Positions 16,663 through 24,899 of a DNA stretch of 64,000 bases are shown in pieces. The stretch comes from Dehalobacter sp. CP. GTDB lineage: Bacteria; Bacillota_B; Desulfitobacteriia; Desulfitobacteriales; Syntrophobotulaceae. Below the pieces are notes generated by a model. That model was not told the DNA's origin. It was given only the letters and a program-made list of their open reading frames with translations, and ran no database searches. A program made the translations under genes and the position numbers. The stretch spans positions 1 to 64,000 of the forward strand of contig VMEE01000093.1 of NCBI GenBank assembly GCA_009910795.1, written 5' to 3'. Position 1 is the stretch's first letter. Each line of letters begins with the position of its first letter.

Positions 16663-16870
16663 TTTTTCACCCGATTCCTTCGGCAGATTGTCAGCAAATT
16701 TGACAGGGTCTTATGAATCTTATTTTCAGACTTCAATAAATATTCGCACTACCTAAAAAACTTCTGAGACGCACTGAATAGAAAACTTCTTCATTGGAAA
16801 TAATTTACATAGAAAGAAGTTTCTCGTATATAATTTTTAAATTTACAAGGTATTGGGAGAGGGAAATTAA

Positions 16871-17491
16871 ATGTTAATATTTGTGAATAAAAGCATAATA
16901 AGGTTAATCGTCTGCCTGGTCTTGTGTTTTAGCTTCTTGGCGATCAATCCCTGCGGCCAGTCAGCAAACAGCGCGGAAACCGAAGCGTATGACAGTACAA
17001 GTCTCATTCGATTTCATGTTATCGCGAACTCGGACAGTGAACAGGATCAGCTGCTGAAATATGCAGTGAGGGATGAAGTTTTGAAGGCTGCTTCCCCGAA
17101 CCTGGCTGAATCACAATCCCTGGCCGAATCCAGAGAAATCCTTCTGAGCATGGAAGGCCAGTTGCTGGAGATTTCCAGGAGCGTGGTCAAAGAGTGGGGA
17201 AAAGCTTATCCGGTGACCCTTGACTATGGTGTATTTGCTTTCCCGACAAAATCTTACGGCAATATTGTACTCCCGGCGGGAGACTACGAAGCGGTTGAGA
17301 TCAAGATAGGAAATGCTGAAGGGGCTAATTGGTGGTGTGTTTTGTTCCCGCCTTTATGCTTTGTTAATGTCGAGGAATCCACATCACTTCCTGTTGACGG
17401 CAAGCCTGCTGTGCCACTGAATACAGCCAAACAAAAAAAGCCGACCTATCAGGGGAAAGAAATCGGCTTTTATCTGGAGCGTTTTTTCTAG
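16871..17491 (+). CDS. spoIIR: Stage II sporulation protein R
   Basis: This 206-residue protein is made in the forespore, is exported into the intermembrane space, and triggers SpoIIGA to process pro-sigma-E in the mother cell. It has a signal peptide (IIRLIVCLVLCFSFLAINPCG), then the family core: LIRFHVIANSDSEQDQLLKYAVRDEVL, VTLDYGVFAFPTKSYGNIVLPAGDYEAV, and GANWWCVLFPPLCFVN, which is highly conserved. GGGAGAGGG lies seven bases before the ATG. A TATAAT-like -10 is at 16829-16834, but I could not place a convincing sigma-F promoter. The TAG stop lies in the end of a dispersed inverted repeat. Confidence 0.93.
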   Translation: MLIFVNKSIIRLIVCLVLCFSFLAINPCGQSANSAETEAYDSTSLIRFHVIANSDSEQDQLLKYAVRDEVLKAASPNLAESQSLAESREILLSMEGQLLEISRSVVKEWGKAYPVTLDYGVFAFPTKSYGNIVLPAGDYEAVEIKIGNAEGANWWCVLFPPLCFVNVEESTSLPVDGKPAVPLNTAKQKKPTYQGKEIGFYLERFF

Positions 17492-17589
17492 TACTTTATT
17501 AACCCTATAATGATCATATTATGGCGAGCAATTTTTCCGCAATACAGCGCTGCCGTCAATATATGAAGATTAGGGTTAACATGGTACTA
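17489..17589. repeat. Dispersed inverted-repeat element, family C, full copy
   Basis: The 101-bp element has ends TAGTAC...TTAACCCTA (17489-17507) and TAGGGTTAA...GTACTA (17571-17589). It exactly fills the space between two converging genes, and both stop codons (TAG of spoIIR and TAG of the LytTR gene on the other strand) lie in its terminal TAGTAC sequences. A related copy is at 30149-30209. Confidence 0.75.
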
Positions 17590-18345
17590 TATTCCAAGGA
17601 TCTCTTTGAGTCGGCGGGCCTGAGTGCGGCTGACTGGGACTTCGCTTTTGTCCCTGTCCTGCACAATCACAGTATACGTACCATTAAAGTAAGGGATGAG
17701 CTCCCTCATTTTTTTTATATTGACCAGGTAGCAGCGGTGGGTTCTGAAGAAAGTTTTTGGATCGAGTCTGGATTCCAAATCCCGCAGTGTATAACGGGTC
17801 AGGTAGAAGTCGGCTTCTGTTTTGACGTAAACATTGTCCTTGTCTGTGGAAATATATATAATTTCTTCCGGCCGGATCAGGATGGTTTTCCCGTTATGTT
17901 CAGCAGCAATCACTTCCAGGGGTTTGAATTCGGGGATATCCTCCTTGACCGGTTCGGCTTTGGGTTGAACGGGAGCAGGTGTTCTGCGCTTTCTTACCGT
18001 ATTTAAGGCTTCTTCCAGCCGCTTCGGATGAATCGGCTTAAGAAGATAATCGTAAGCATGAACACTGAACGCATCAAAAGCAAATTCTTCATGGGCGGTC
18101 GTAAAAATTACCGCCGGTTGTTTCGGACTCTGGGAAAGCTTTCTGGCAAGTTCAATGCCGTTTAAGCCGGGCATATTAATATCGAGAAAAATGACGGAAT
18201 AGTCGACACTATCAATCAGTTCCATGGCTTCAAGCGCGTTTTCTGCTTCCCCGACAATTAGCACGTCTTCAAATGATTTCAAGAGATAGCGTAGTTCTTT
18301 ACGGGCCGGGGATTCATCATCAACCAGCAAGGCTCTTATTTTCAT
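17587..18345 (-). CDS. LytTR-type response regulator (orphan)
   Basis: This 252-residue protein has a receiver domain at 1-120: acidic pair VDDE, phospho-acceptor in IFLDINMPGLNG, conserved T/K positions in IFTTAHEEFAFDAF and LLKPI. A proline-rich linker (RRTPAPVQPKAEPVKEDIPE) and a LytTR DNA-binding domain at about 150-252 (IYISTDKDNVYVKTE, RTHRCYLVNIKKM, VPVSRTQARRLKEILGI) follow. Family members bind paired direct repeats. No histidine kinase gene adjoins it, which is unusual for this class. The start at 18345 follows GGGAGG; upstream in-frame codons to 18387 have no ribosome binding site. It diverges from the GerMN gene. Confidence 0.9.
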   Translation of the reverse strand: MKIRALLVDDESPARKELRYLLKSFEDVLIVGEAENALEAMELIDSVDYSVIFLDINMPGLNGIELARKLSQSPKQPAVIFTTAHEEFAFDAFSVHAYDYLLKPIHPKRLEEALNTVRKRRTPAPVQPKAEPVKEDIPEFKPLEVIAAEHNGKTILIRPEEIIYISTDKDNVYVKTEADFYLTRYTLRDLESRLDPKTFFRTHRCYLVNIKKMRELIPYFNGTYTVIVQDRDKSEVPVSRTQARRLKEILGI

Positions 18346-18453
18346 ATTTTTTACCTCCCTGAATTCTATTTCTTTGGGACAAAGCATATTATCTTTTTAG
18401 AAATTTCTTTTTAGCGGACATTTCTATATTCATTTTAGAAAGGAGAACTTCCT

Positions 18454-19110
18454 ATGAGAAAAATACGGCTGCTGCTGACTTTCGTTCTGCTGATCGCAGC
18501 CATTATGCTTCTGGTCGGCTGCAATGTCCTGAATGACCTGATCAAGGAAGGGGGGGGTGATGCTCCTTTAAGCAAACTTCTGGATAAGACTGCTCAGGAA
18601 GATACGGTCGAAGTGACTACAGATTCTCAGCAAACGGAACAAACTGTAAAACTTTATTTCGCAGATGCTGACGGAAAAGTCTTAATCGAAGAAAACCGAA
18701 CAATTCCCAAGACACTGAGCCTGGCCCGCGAAACAGTAAGCCAATGGCTGCTGGGGCCGGCCGGAAGATCAAGTGCTTATCCGATGGTAAACCCGCAGAC
18801 GGTGTTATTGGACATTGGAATCAAAAACGGCATTGCCACAGTAGATCTTAGCAAGGAATTTCTTGAGCCTTACAGCAATGTCGCGGCCGAAACTGCTCTT
18901 TACGGTTTGGTCAATACCTTGACTCAGTTTCAAACTGTCCAGATCGTAAAGATCCGGGTCGAGGGGAAGGACATTCAAACCTATCGCGGAATCGGTCTGG
19001 AGAACTTAAGGTACCGTAATGATTTGATCGGCTACGCCTCAGGAACCGTGCAGGATGATGAAGTAACTGCTAAAGTATCCCCAAGCGAAATCAATCTTTT
19101 CGAACAATAA
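18454..19110 (+). CDS. GerMN domain lipoprotein
   Basis: This 218-residue protein has a lipoprotein signal (LLLTFVLLIAAIMLLVGC, lipidated Cys about residue 24), an acidic linker, and one GerMN domain (about 65-190: TVKLYFADADGKVLIEENRTIPK, LARETVSQWLLGP, TVLLDIGIKNGIATVDLSKEFLEPYSN). GerMN proteins anchor to the outer face of the cytoplasmic membrane; Bacillus GerM is needed for engulfment and germination and has two such domains, whereas this protein has one. AAAGGAG precedes the ATG. About 190 AT-rich bases follow with nothing I can name. Confidence 0.85.
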   Translation: MRKIRLLLTFVLLIAAIMLLVGCNVLNDLIKEGGGDAPLSKLLDKTAQEDTVEVTTDSQQTEQTVKLYFADADGKVLIEENRTIPKTLSLARETVSQWLLGPAGRSSAYPMVNPQTVLLDIGIKNGIATVDLSKEFLEPYSNVAAETALYGLVNTLTQFQTVQIVKIRVEGKDIQTYRGIGLENLRYRNDLIGYASGTVQDDEVTAKVSPSEINLFEQ

Positions 19111-19322
19111 CTTCAATATTTTACCATTTGTTGAAAAGATCAAGATACGTTATGATATTAATTATATAACACCTATCGTTAAAATCATCAATAATATTTG
19201 AATTATGAAAATTTTACTAGTGTTAATTTCCGGAATATGGTAAAATACTTTAAAAATGATATGTGCAAATATATACTTATATATAGGGGTTATCTATTTG
19301 ATTTTTGAGGTGGGGTGTTCGC

Positions 19323-19772
19323 ATGTTAGAGAACAGAGAGTTAGCAGGTCATCTTGACCATTTGCTTCAAAGGCTCACCGTTTCTACCCAAAGGCAAAAG
19401 AGTGATTTCGCAGAAAAGCTTGGTATTTCCCGTCAGCAGTTTGAAGTTTTAACGATTATTTTTGAAAAGGGCCAGATTACGATGGGTGAGCTTTGCAAGG
19501 AAATTTCTTCAGCCTGCAGTACGGCAACGGATCTGGCTGACAAGCTGGAAAGAGCCGGCTATGTGGAGCGAATCAGGGAAAAACGGGATCGCAGGATTGT
19601 AAGGCTTAATATTTTACCCAAGGGAGAAAAACTGGTCAAATCGGTAATTGAGACAAGGACCGAAAGGCTTGAAAGTATTCTGGAATCTTTTGAACAGGAA
19701 GACCGGATGCGTATTATCGGCATTCTGGAAACCTTATCCGATAAATATGAGAGGCTTTCCAGAAAAGAGTAA
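19323..19772 (+). CDS. MarR family transcriptional regulator
   Basis: This is a 149-residue dimeric winged-helix regulator. The DNA-binding core runs from FAEKLGISRQQFEVLTIIFEKG through TMGELCKEISSACSTATDLADKLERAGYVERI, with the wing REKRDRRIVRLNILPKGEKLV. A C-terminal dimerisation helix follows. Two cysteines (ELCK and SACS) in the recognition region could be redox sensitive, as in some MarR proteins. The start at 19323 follows GAGGTGGGG by seven bases. Its target is unknown; the fumarase operon lies 174 bp downstream, but a terminator separates them. Confidence 0.88.
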   Translation: MLENRELAGHLDHLLQRLTVSTQRQKSDFAEKLGISRQQFEVLTIIFEKGQITMGELCKEISSACSTATDLADKLERAGYVERIREKRDRRIVRLNILPKGEKLVKSVIETRTERLESILESFEQEDRMRIIGILETLSDKYERLSRKE

Positions 19773-19795
19773 AAGTCGAATACAACGGTTATCGA

Positions 19796-19842
19796 ACATT
19801 TTTGTCGAAGTAAGATCTTCCCGGCAAAGATGTTTTTTTTTT
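19796..19842 (+). terminator. Intrinsic terminator after the MarR gene
   Basis: A 12-bp stem with two G-U pairs (ACATTTTTGTCG with CGGCAAAGATGT) is followed by a run of ten T. The bases just after it (TTGACGGCAAGGAATGGCAA) look like a decayed family A repeat. Confidence 0.8.
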
Positions 19843-19946
19843 GACGGCAAGGAATGGCAAACCTTTTTTTAAAAGTTATATTTCTTGAATCCCGTATTTG
19901 CGCTATACTGAATAAAAGTGTTCCGGACAAAAAGCGGAGGTAAATT

Positions 19947-20813
19947 GTGAAAGAGATTCATGTTAACGAGGTCATTTCCGCAGTGGAGAGACTGTGTATT
20001 GAGGCGAACTGTATTCTGAATCAGGATGTTATTGATGCGTTGAACAAGGCTCTTGGCATTGAGGAATCCTCACAGGGCAGAGAAGTGCTTCAGCAGCTTT
20101 TGGAAAATGCGGAGATTGCAGCCAAAGAAAATATACCGATATGTCAGGATACCGGGATGGCGGTATTGTTTGTAGAAGTCGGCCAGGACTTACATATTGT
20201 CGGTGGAGATTTGACGGGAGCCCTGAATGAGGGCGTACGCAGGGGCTATGAAAAGGGCTTTTTGCGTAAATCTATCGTCAAAGATCCTTTTAACAGAATC
20301 AATACCGGAGATAATACACCTGCAGTTATTCATTATGAAATCGTATCAGGGGACAAGATTGGGATTACGATTGCACCGAAAGGGTTTGGCAGTGAAAACA
20401 TGGGTGCCTTGAAAATGTTTAAGCCTTCGGATGGTTTGCCTGCAGTAAAGAATTTTATCGTGGAAACGGTGGATAAAGCCGGGCCTAATCCCTGTCCACC
20501 CATCGTGGTCGGAGTTGGACTCGGAGGTACGATGGAAAAGGCTGCCTATTTGGCTAAAAAGGCTCTGCTTCGTCCGATCGGGGAATCGAATCCGGTTGAA
20601 GAATATGCCCGGCTGGAACAGGAGCTTCTGACCCAAATTAATCATTTAGGAATAGGTCCCCAGGGTTTTGGCGGCCGGACGACAGCGCTGGCCGTAAATA
20701 TTGAGGTATTTCCGACGCATATTGCAGGGCTGCCCGCAGCTGTAAATATTAATTGTCATGTTACCCGACATCGTCAGGTCGTTTTGGAAGGGAGGGTTTC
20801 TTCCTGTGAGTAA
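19947..20813 (+). CDS. Fumarate hydratase, class I, alpha subunit
   Basis: This 288-residue catalytic half of the oxygen-sensitive [4Fe-4S] fumarase interconverts fumarate and malate. Visible are NIPICQDTGMAVLFVEVGQD (first cluster cysteine), DNTPAVIHYEIV, PKGFGSENMGALKM, and PNPCPPIVVGVGLGGTMEKAAYLAKKALLR (second cysteine), then GPQGFGGRTTALAV. The end INCHVTRHRQVVL carries a third cysteine. It has the usual length for the two-subunit form found in anaerobes. It overlaps the beta subunit start by eight bases, which implies coupled translation. It probably serves a partial or reverse citric acid cycle. Confidence 0.93.
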   Translation: MKEIHVNEVISAVERLCIEANCILNQDVIDALNKALGIEESSQGREVLQQLLENAEIAAKENIPICQDTGMAVLFVEVGQDLHIVGGDLTGALNEGVRRGYEKGFLRKSIVKDPFNRINTGDNTPAVIHYEIVSGDKIGITIAPKGFGSENMGALKMFKPSDGLPAVKNFIVETVDKAGPNPCPPIVVGVGLGGTMEKAAYLAKKALLRPIGESNPVEEYARLEQELLTQINHLGIGPQGFGGRTTALAVNIEVFPTHIAGLPAAVNINCHVTRHRQVVLEGRVSSCE

Positions 20814-21381
20814 TAATAAAACGGTTGAAACCCGGAAAATTTCAGCACCGCTGGATGATACAACTGCTGCTTCTCTCAGATGCGGTGAAAAGGTGCTGAT
20901 CAGCGGAGTCGTCTATACCGGAAGAGATGCGGCTCATAAGAAAATGGCTGAGGCCTTAGCCCGGGGAGAGGGACTGCCCTTTGATATTAAGGGACAGGTG
21001 ATCTATTTTGTGGGACCCGCCCCGGCTCCTCCAGGTAAAGTCATCGGATCTGCCGGACCGACAACAAGTGGCAGAATGGATGCCTACTCTCCTGGTCTGC
21101 TGGCCAAAGGTTTAAAGGGGATGGTCGGAAAAGGACTTCGTTCTCCTGAGGTCATACAGGCCATCAGGGAAAACGGCGCAGTCTACTTTGGGGCGATCGG
21201 CGGTGCCGGAGCACTCCTGGCTTCTTGCATCAAGAAAGCTGAGGTCATTGCCTATCCGGAACTTGGAACGGAGGCAGTCCGGAGACTGGTTATCGAAGAT
21301 TTTCCTGCCATTGTCCTGATTGACAGTCTCGGGCAGAATCTTTACGAGACAGGAAGGAAAGAATATCAAATATTGGGGTGA
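20806..21381 (+). CDS. Fumarate hydratase, class I, beta subunit
   Basis: This 191-residue partner of the upstream alpha subunit has the start region KISAPLDDTTAASLRCGEKVLISGVVYTGRDAAHKKM, then GQVIYFVGPAPAPPGKVIGSAGPTTSGRMD, MVGKGLRS, and GAVYFGAIGGAGALLASCI, which are the conserved beta-subunit motifs. The start was set at GTG 20806, ten bases after GGGAGGG, overlapping the end of the alpha gene; a longer frame from 20758 has no ribosome binding site. Its TAA/TGA region runs straight into the start of the O-methyltransferase gene, so the three genes form an operon. Confidence 0.92.
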   Translation: MSNNKTVETRKISAPLDDTTAASLRCGEKVLISGVVYTGRDAAHKKMAEALARGEGLPFDIKGQVIYFVGPAPAPPGKVIGSAGPTTSGRMDAYSPGLLAKGLKGMVGKGLRSPEVIQAIRENGAVYFGAIGGAGALLASCIKKAEVIAYPELGTEAVRRLVIEDFPAIVLIDSLGQNLYETGRKEYQILG

Positions 21382-21385
21382 TGGT

Positions 21386-22030
21386 TTGTTCTATCCTTTT
21401 GAACTGGAAAAGTACCTCGAAGAATTGCTTCCTGCCAGGGATGGGCTGCTTCGAGAGATGGAAAGCGTTGCTTTGGAGGAAACAATCCCTGTGGTTACAC
21501 CGGCAGTCGGTCACTTCCTTGAGCTAATGGTCAAGATGACGGATGCCAAGCGTATTCTGGAGATCGGTACGGCGATCGGTTATTCCACCGTTTATCTGGC
21601 CAGAGGTGCAGCCGAAACCGGAGGCAGGGTTTATACGCTGGATATGAACAGAGGGAGGCTCAACAGAGCAGAAGAATATCTGAAAAAGGCCGGTCTTGCC
21701 CATTTGGTTGACTTCAGCTGTGAGAATGCACTGCACTGTCTGCCGAAACTGACGGAAACTTACGATTTCATATTTGTAGATGCAGCCAAAGGGGAGTACC
21801 TGGATTACCTTGATCTTATCACACCGCTCATTTCCCCTGGCGGTGTTCTGGTGGCAGATAATGTTCTATTCAGGGGCTGGGTTGTGCCTGGTTCGGTTTT
21901 TGACCGAAAGTATGACAGGATGGTCGGTTGTATGAGGGATTTCCTGCAGCTTCTTTCCTGTTTGCCGGGATTTGAGGTAAGCGTGCTTCCGTTTGGCGAT
22001 GGTATTGCGCTGGTCAGAAAGAACAAGTAG
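21386..22030 (+). CDS. O-methyltransferase family 3 (SAM-dependent)
   Basis: This is a 214-residue class I methyltransferase. Motif I is ILEIGTAIGYSTVYLARGA, followed by VYTLDMNRGRLNRAEEYLKKAG and YDFIFVDAAKGEYLDYLDLITPLISPGGVLVADNVLFRG, the metal and substrate site of catechol-type O-methyltransferases. Bacillus YrrM is a family member and acts with tRNA-modifying or small-molecule partners; the substrate here cannot be told. The TTG start at 21386 follows GGGGTGAT closely and comes four bases after the fumarase stop. A longer frame that starts inside the fumarase gene is less likely. Confidence 0.85.
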   Translation: MFYPFELEKYLEELLPARDGLLREMESVALEETIPVVTPAVGHFLELMVKMTDAKRILEIGTAIGYSTVYLARGAAETGGRVYTLDMNRGRLNRAEEYLKKAGLAHLVDFSCENALHCLPKLTETYDFIFVDAAKGEYLDYLDLITPLISPGGVLVADNVLFRGWVVPGSVFDRKYDRMVGCMRDFLQLLSCLPGFEVSVLPFGDGIALVRKNK

Positions 22031-22125
22031 GAATTCGGGCAAGATATGAAATGAGGATTAACGTATTTAACTAGGATATTTGGTTAATGTATTTGGTAAG
22101 GATATTAGGATATACGAGGAGAAAT

Positions 22126-22821
22126 ATGTCAGGTAAGAAGGCTGCGAACGGGTTTCTTGCAATTGTCAGCGGATTGATTCTGATCGCCGTCATGTTGCTG
22201 ACGGTGATTGAACAATGCGTCTTTGATCTCAATTTCTTCCGGTCGGAATATGCCAAACTAGACACGGTATCCGTGACCGGGATGCCGGAAAAGGATCTGA
22301 TGGTGACGACCATGGAACTGCTGGCTTATATCCAGGGGGACAAGGATAACCTCGACATCCGTGCAGAGATTAATGGTCAGGAAAGACAGGTGTTTAATCA
22401 GCGGGAAATCGTCCATATGGCAGATGTTCAGAGGTTGTACTTGGGCAGCCGCATGGTCCGCAACGCAGGTCTGATTGTCCTGCTTCTGTTTCTGATCTTA
22501 CTAAGGATAAGCAACGGGAAGAAATACTTCCGTTCCTGGGCCGGCGGCTTTCTGGCCGCGGCAGTCGTATTTCTCTGTATATTCGGGGCAGTAGGGATTG
22601 CGGTCTGGCGGGATTTCCAAGTGTTCTGGGACAGTTTTCACTATCTGATTTTTACGAATGATCTTTGGCTGCTTGATCCGGAGACCGATATCCTGATCCA
22701 AATGGTGCCGCAGCAGTTCTTCTTTGATTTGGTTGTCAGGATTCTGGCTCTTTTTGCTTCTGCCGTACTGATCCTCGCTCTTGTTGCTGGAAGAATCCGG
22801 TTCGTCTATCAGAAAGTATAA
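22126..22821 (+). CDS. TIGR01906 family integral membrane protein
   Basis: This 231-residue protein has four to five membrane helices: FLAIVSGLILIAVMLLTVIE, then an extracytoplasmic stretch with MPEKDLMVTTMELLAYIQGD, NAGLIVLLLFLILLRI, FLAAAVVFLCIFGAVGIAVW, and VRILALFASAVLILALVAG. The segment HYLIFTNDLWLLDPETDILIQMVPQQFF is the conserved part of this clostridial and lactobacillar family. Its function is not known. The start was chosen at 22126, five bases after GAGGAG; the frame extends upstream without a site. It is probably in the same operon as RNase PH. Confidence 0.8.
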   Translation: MSGKKAANGFLAIVSGLILIAVMLLTVIEQCVFDLNFFRSEYAKLDTVSVTGMPEKDLMVTTMELLAYIQGDKDNLDIRAEINGQERQVFNQREIVHMADVQRLYLGSRMVRNAGLIVLLLFLILLRISNGKKYFRSWAGGFLAAAVVFLCIFGAVGIAVWRDFQVFWDSFHYLIFTNDLWLLDPETDILIQMVPQQFFFDLVVRILALFASAVLILALVAGRIRFVYQKV

Positions 22822-22903
22822 GCACCGTTGAGCTTGATGACCGGTCATATAACTGATAAATATCAATAATAAATTTTTGAGAACAGAAAGGGAGTTCGAT
22901 AAT

Positions 22904-23638
22904 ATGCTAAGATTTGACGGAAGACAGCCCGATGAAATCCGATCTGTGAAGATTACCAGGAAGTTTACGGATCTTCCCGAAGGCTCCGTCCTGATTGAGG
23001 TTGGAAAAACCAGGGTGATTTGCACGGCTACTGTTGAAGATAAAGTACCGCCATTTAAAAAGGGGACCGGCAGCGGTTGGGTCACAGCGGAATACGCTAT
23101 GCTTCCGAGGGCGACAGCCGTGCGCAATCAGCGTGAGGCTTCCAAGGGAAAATTGGGCGGAAGGACAATGGAAATTCAGCGGTTAATTGGCAGGGCGCTG
23201 CGTTCCATTGTCGATCTGAGTAAACTTGGAGAAAGGACCATCTGGCTGGATTGTGATGTCCTTCAGGCAGACGGCGGGACCAGGACCGCTTCGATTACGG
23301 GTGCTTATGTTGCTCTGGCTGATGCTGTAAACTACCTGCTTAAAAATCAATTGATTAAGCAGGACCCTTTAATAGACAGTATTGCGGCCATTTCTGTAGG
23401 CAAAGTAGATGGGATACCTGTAGCCGATCTTGCCTATGAGGAGGATTCCAAAGCCGAAGTCGATATGAATATTGTGATGACCGGTTCGGGGCGTTTTGTA
23501 GAGATTCAGGGTACTGCAGAAGGTCAGCCGTTTGACCAAGAGGATCTGAATGCATTCTTAAACCTCGGGGAATCGGGTATTCAAAAACTCAGCGCATTGC
23601 AGAAGGAAGCGCTGGCTAAAGAGCTTCCGGTAGCATAG
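22904..23638 (+). CDS. rph: Ribonuclease PH
   Basis: This 244-residue phosphate-dependent 3' exonuclease trims tRNA precursors. It begins [19 protein letters not shown] as expected and shows [66 protein letters not shown] and [25 protein letters not shown] with the catalytic and phosphate-binding residues. The start at 22904 follows GAAAGGGAG by nine bases. It is followed after 21 bp by rdgB, the usual rph-rdgB pair of Firmicutes. Confidence 0.95.
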   Translation: MLRFDGRQPDEIRSVKITRKFTDLPEGSVLIEVGKTRVICTATVEDKVPPFKKGTGSGWVTAEYAMLPRATAVRNQREASKGKLGGRTMEIQRLIGRALRSIVDLSKLGERTIWLDCDVLQADGGTRTASITGAYVALADAVNYLLKNQLIKQDPLIDSIAAISVGKVDGIPVADLAYEEDSKAEVDMNIVMTGSGRFVEIQGTAEGQPFDQEDLNAFLNLGESGIQKLSALQKEALAKELPVA

Positions 23639-23659
23639 TCCGAAGGAGGTTTGTAAAGG

Positions 23660-24256
23660 ATGCAGGTCTTGCTTGCGACAATGAATAAGGGCAAAGTAAT
23701 GGAACTGGAGGGATTGCTTAAAGACGAAAAAATTGAAATTCTGTCGTTAAGCGATCTTCCGGATTATCAGGAGGTTGAAGAGTCTGGCAGTACATTTGTC
23801 GAAAATGCTTTTATTAAGGCGCGGGCTGCCTGTGCCGCGGGAAAAATGATTACGCTGGCAGACGATTCAGGGCTTGAAGTGGATGCTCTGGCGGGAGCGC
23901 CCGGCGTTTTTTCGGCACGCTATGCCGGGGAACCGAAAAATGATGAACGTAATATAGAAAAACTTCTGACAGACCTGGAAGGCGTTCCCGAGGAAAACAG
24001 GACTGCCCGCTTCCGCTGTGCACTGGCGATCGTCTGTCCTGACGGCCAGGAATATTTGACGGAGGGCTCGGTTGAAGGAAGAATACTGACCGTGAGAATT
24101 GGAACCGGTGGGTTCGGTTATGACCCTGTGTTTTACTTGCCTGACCTCCAGAAAACGATGGCCGAGCTTAGTCTTGATGAAAAAAATTGTCTCAGCCACA
24201 GAGCCCGGGCTTTTGCAAAAGCAGTTCCATTGCTGACAGCGTTCAAATCATTTTGA
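23660..24256 (+). CDS. rdgB: XTP/dITP diphosphatase (RdgB/HAM1 family)
   Basis: This 198-residue cytosolic pyrophosphatase removes non-canonical purine nucleotides (XTP, ITP, dITP) from the pool. The family landmarks are LLATMNKGKVMELEGLL, SGSTFVENAFIKARAA, LADDSGLEVDALAGAPGVFSARYAG, then GGFGYDPVFYLPD and the C-terminal KNCLSHRARAFAK. The length is normal. GAAGGAGG lies eleven bases before the ATG. It is co-transcribed with rph. Confidence 0.95.
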   Translation: MQVLLATMNKGKVMELEGLLKDEKIEILSLSDLPDYQEVEESGSTFVENAFIKARAACAAGKMITLADDSGLEVDALAGAPGVFSARYAGEPKNDERNIEKLLTDLEGVPEENRTARFRCALAIVCPDGQEYLTEGSVEGRILTVRIGTGGFGYDPVFYLPDLQKTMAELSLDEKNCLSHRARAFAKAVPLLTAFKSF

Positions 24257-24347
24257 TCGTTATTTTGATAGTTAAATGACAATCTGAAGTATAAAAAGAT
24301 CAATAGAAAATTGAAGAAATTTGAAATGCATAAAATTAAAATGTTTC

Positions 24348-24376
24348 TTGACTAGTTTTTTCTCTTGGGATATACT
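24348..24376 (+). promoter_or_regulatory. Sigma-A promoter of the Pro-Arg-His tRNA cluster
   Basis: TTGACT (24348-24353), 17 bases, TATACT (24371-24376). The start of transcription would fall about 15 bases before tRNA-Pro. Confidence 0.8.
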
Positions 24377-24397
24377 ATTCATTGTCACAAAAAGCGG

Positions 24398-24474
24398 CGG
24401 GGTATAGCGCAGTTTGGTAGCGCGCCTGCCTTGGGAGCAGGAGGCCGGGGGTTCAAATCCCTCTGCCCCGACCA
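24398..24474 (+). tRNA. tRNA-Pro (TGG)
   Basis: The 77-nt cloverleaf has acceptor CGGGGTA, anticodon loop CTTGGGA with TGG at 24432-24434, a TTCAAAT T loop, and an encoded CCA end. Confidence 0.95.
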
Positions 24475-24501
24475 TAATCAATGCTGCAGTGATTAAAATA
24501 T

Positions 24502-24578
24502 GCGCCTGTAGCTCAGCCGGATAGAGCATCTGCCTTCTAAGCAGGTTGTCGGGGGTTCGAATCTCTCCAGGCGCACCA
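24502..24578 (+). tRNA. tRNA-Arg (TCT)
   Basis: The 77-nt cloverleaf GCGCCTGTAGCTCAGCCGG... has anticodon loop CTTCTAA (TCT), a TTCGAAT T loop, and CCA encoded. Confidence 0.95.
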
Positions 24579-24623
24579 TTTTTCGTTTAAAAGTGTATTT
24601 CTCAAAAACAAAAAATTATTCAT

Positions 24624-24700
24624 GGTGGATGTGGCGAAGTGGTTAACGCACCGGATTGTGGCTCCGGCACTCGTGGGTTCAAGTCCCATCATTCACCCCA
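24624..24700 (+). tRNA. tRNA-His (GTG)
   Basis: The cloverleaf begins with the extra G(-1) opposite C73, has acceptor GTGGATG/CATTCAC, anticodon loop TTGTGGC (GTG), and CCA encoded. Its last 21 bases and the following terminator are duplicated 154 bp downstream. Confidence 0.95.
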
Positions 24701-24890
24701 TATAAAAGATTAAGCTTTATCGCAAGATAAAGCTTTATTATTAGGAATGATGGGACTTGAACGGGCGGAAAAAGGAAATGCGACCTATGGAAGCATTTAC
24801 CCGCCCCGGCGTGATAGCCGCGAAGCGGCGGAGCAAGTCCCATCATTCACCCCATATAAAAGATTAAGCTTTATCGCAAGATAAAGCTTT
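24680..24890. repeat. Direct duplication of the tRNA-His 3' end and terminator, flanking a structured 97-bp insert
   Basis: Bases 24680-24736 (T loop, acceptor 3' strand, CCA and the hairpin AAGCTTTATC-GCAA-GATAAAGCTT) recur identically at 24834-24890. Between them lies an inverted copy of the T-arm (24746-24762, AATGATGGGACTTGAAC) and a nested hairpin (GGGCGG...CCGCCC around AAATGC/GCATTT). A tRNA 3' end repeated in this way resembles attL/attR of an excised or decayed integrative element. Each copy keeps the tRNA terminator. Confidence 0.8.
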
Positions 24891-24899
24891 TATTTGTCT

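Noticed and set aside
16826..16858. Possible sigma-F promoter (GTATA ... GGTATT) before spoIIR
   Set aside because: The spacer is 18 bases and the -10 does not fit GGNNANAHT, unlike the good match before sleB. Left out as unsupported.
16663..16870. Gap between the ZIP and spoIIR genes examined for Zur/Fur boxes or a riboswitch
   Set aside because: AT-rich sequence without a recognisable palindrome or aptamer; only a TATAAT-like box stands out.
24272..24529. Minus-strand open frames across the tRNA genes (also at 28547-29057)
   Set aside because: They are reverse complements of tRNAs and flanking DNA, a well-known source of false hypothetical proteins.
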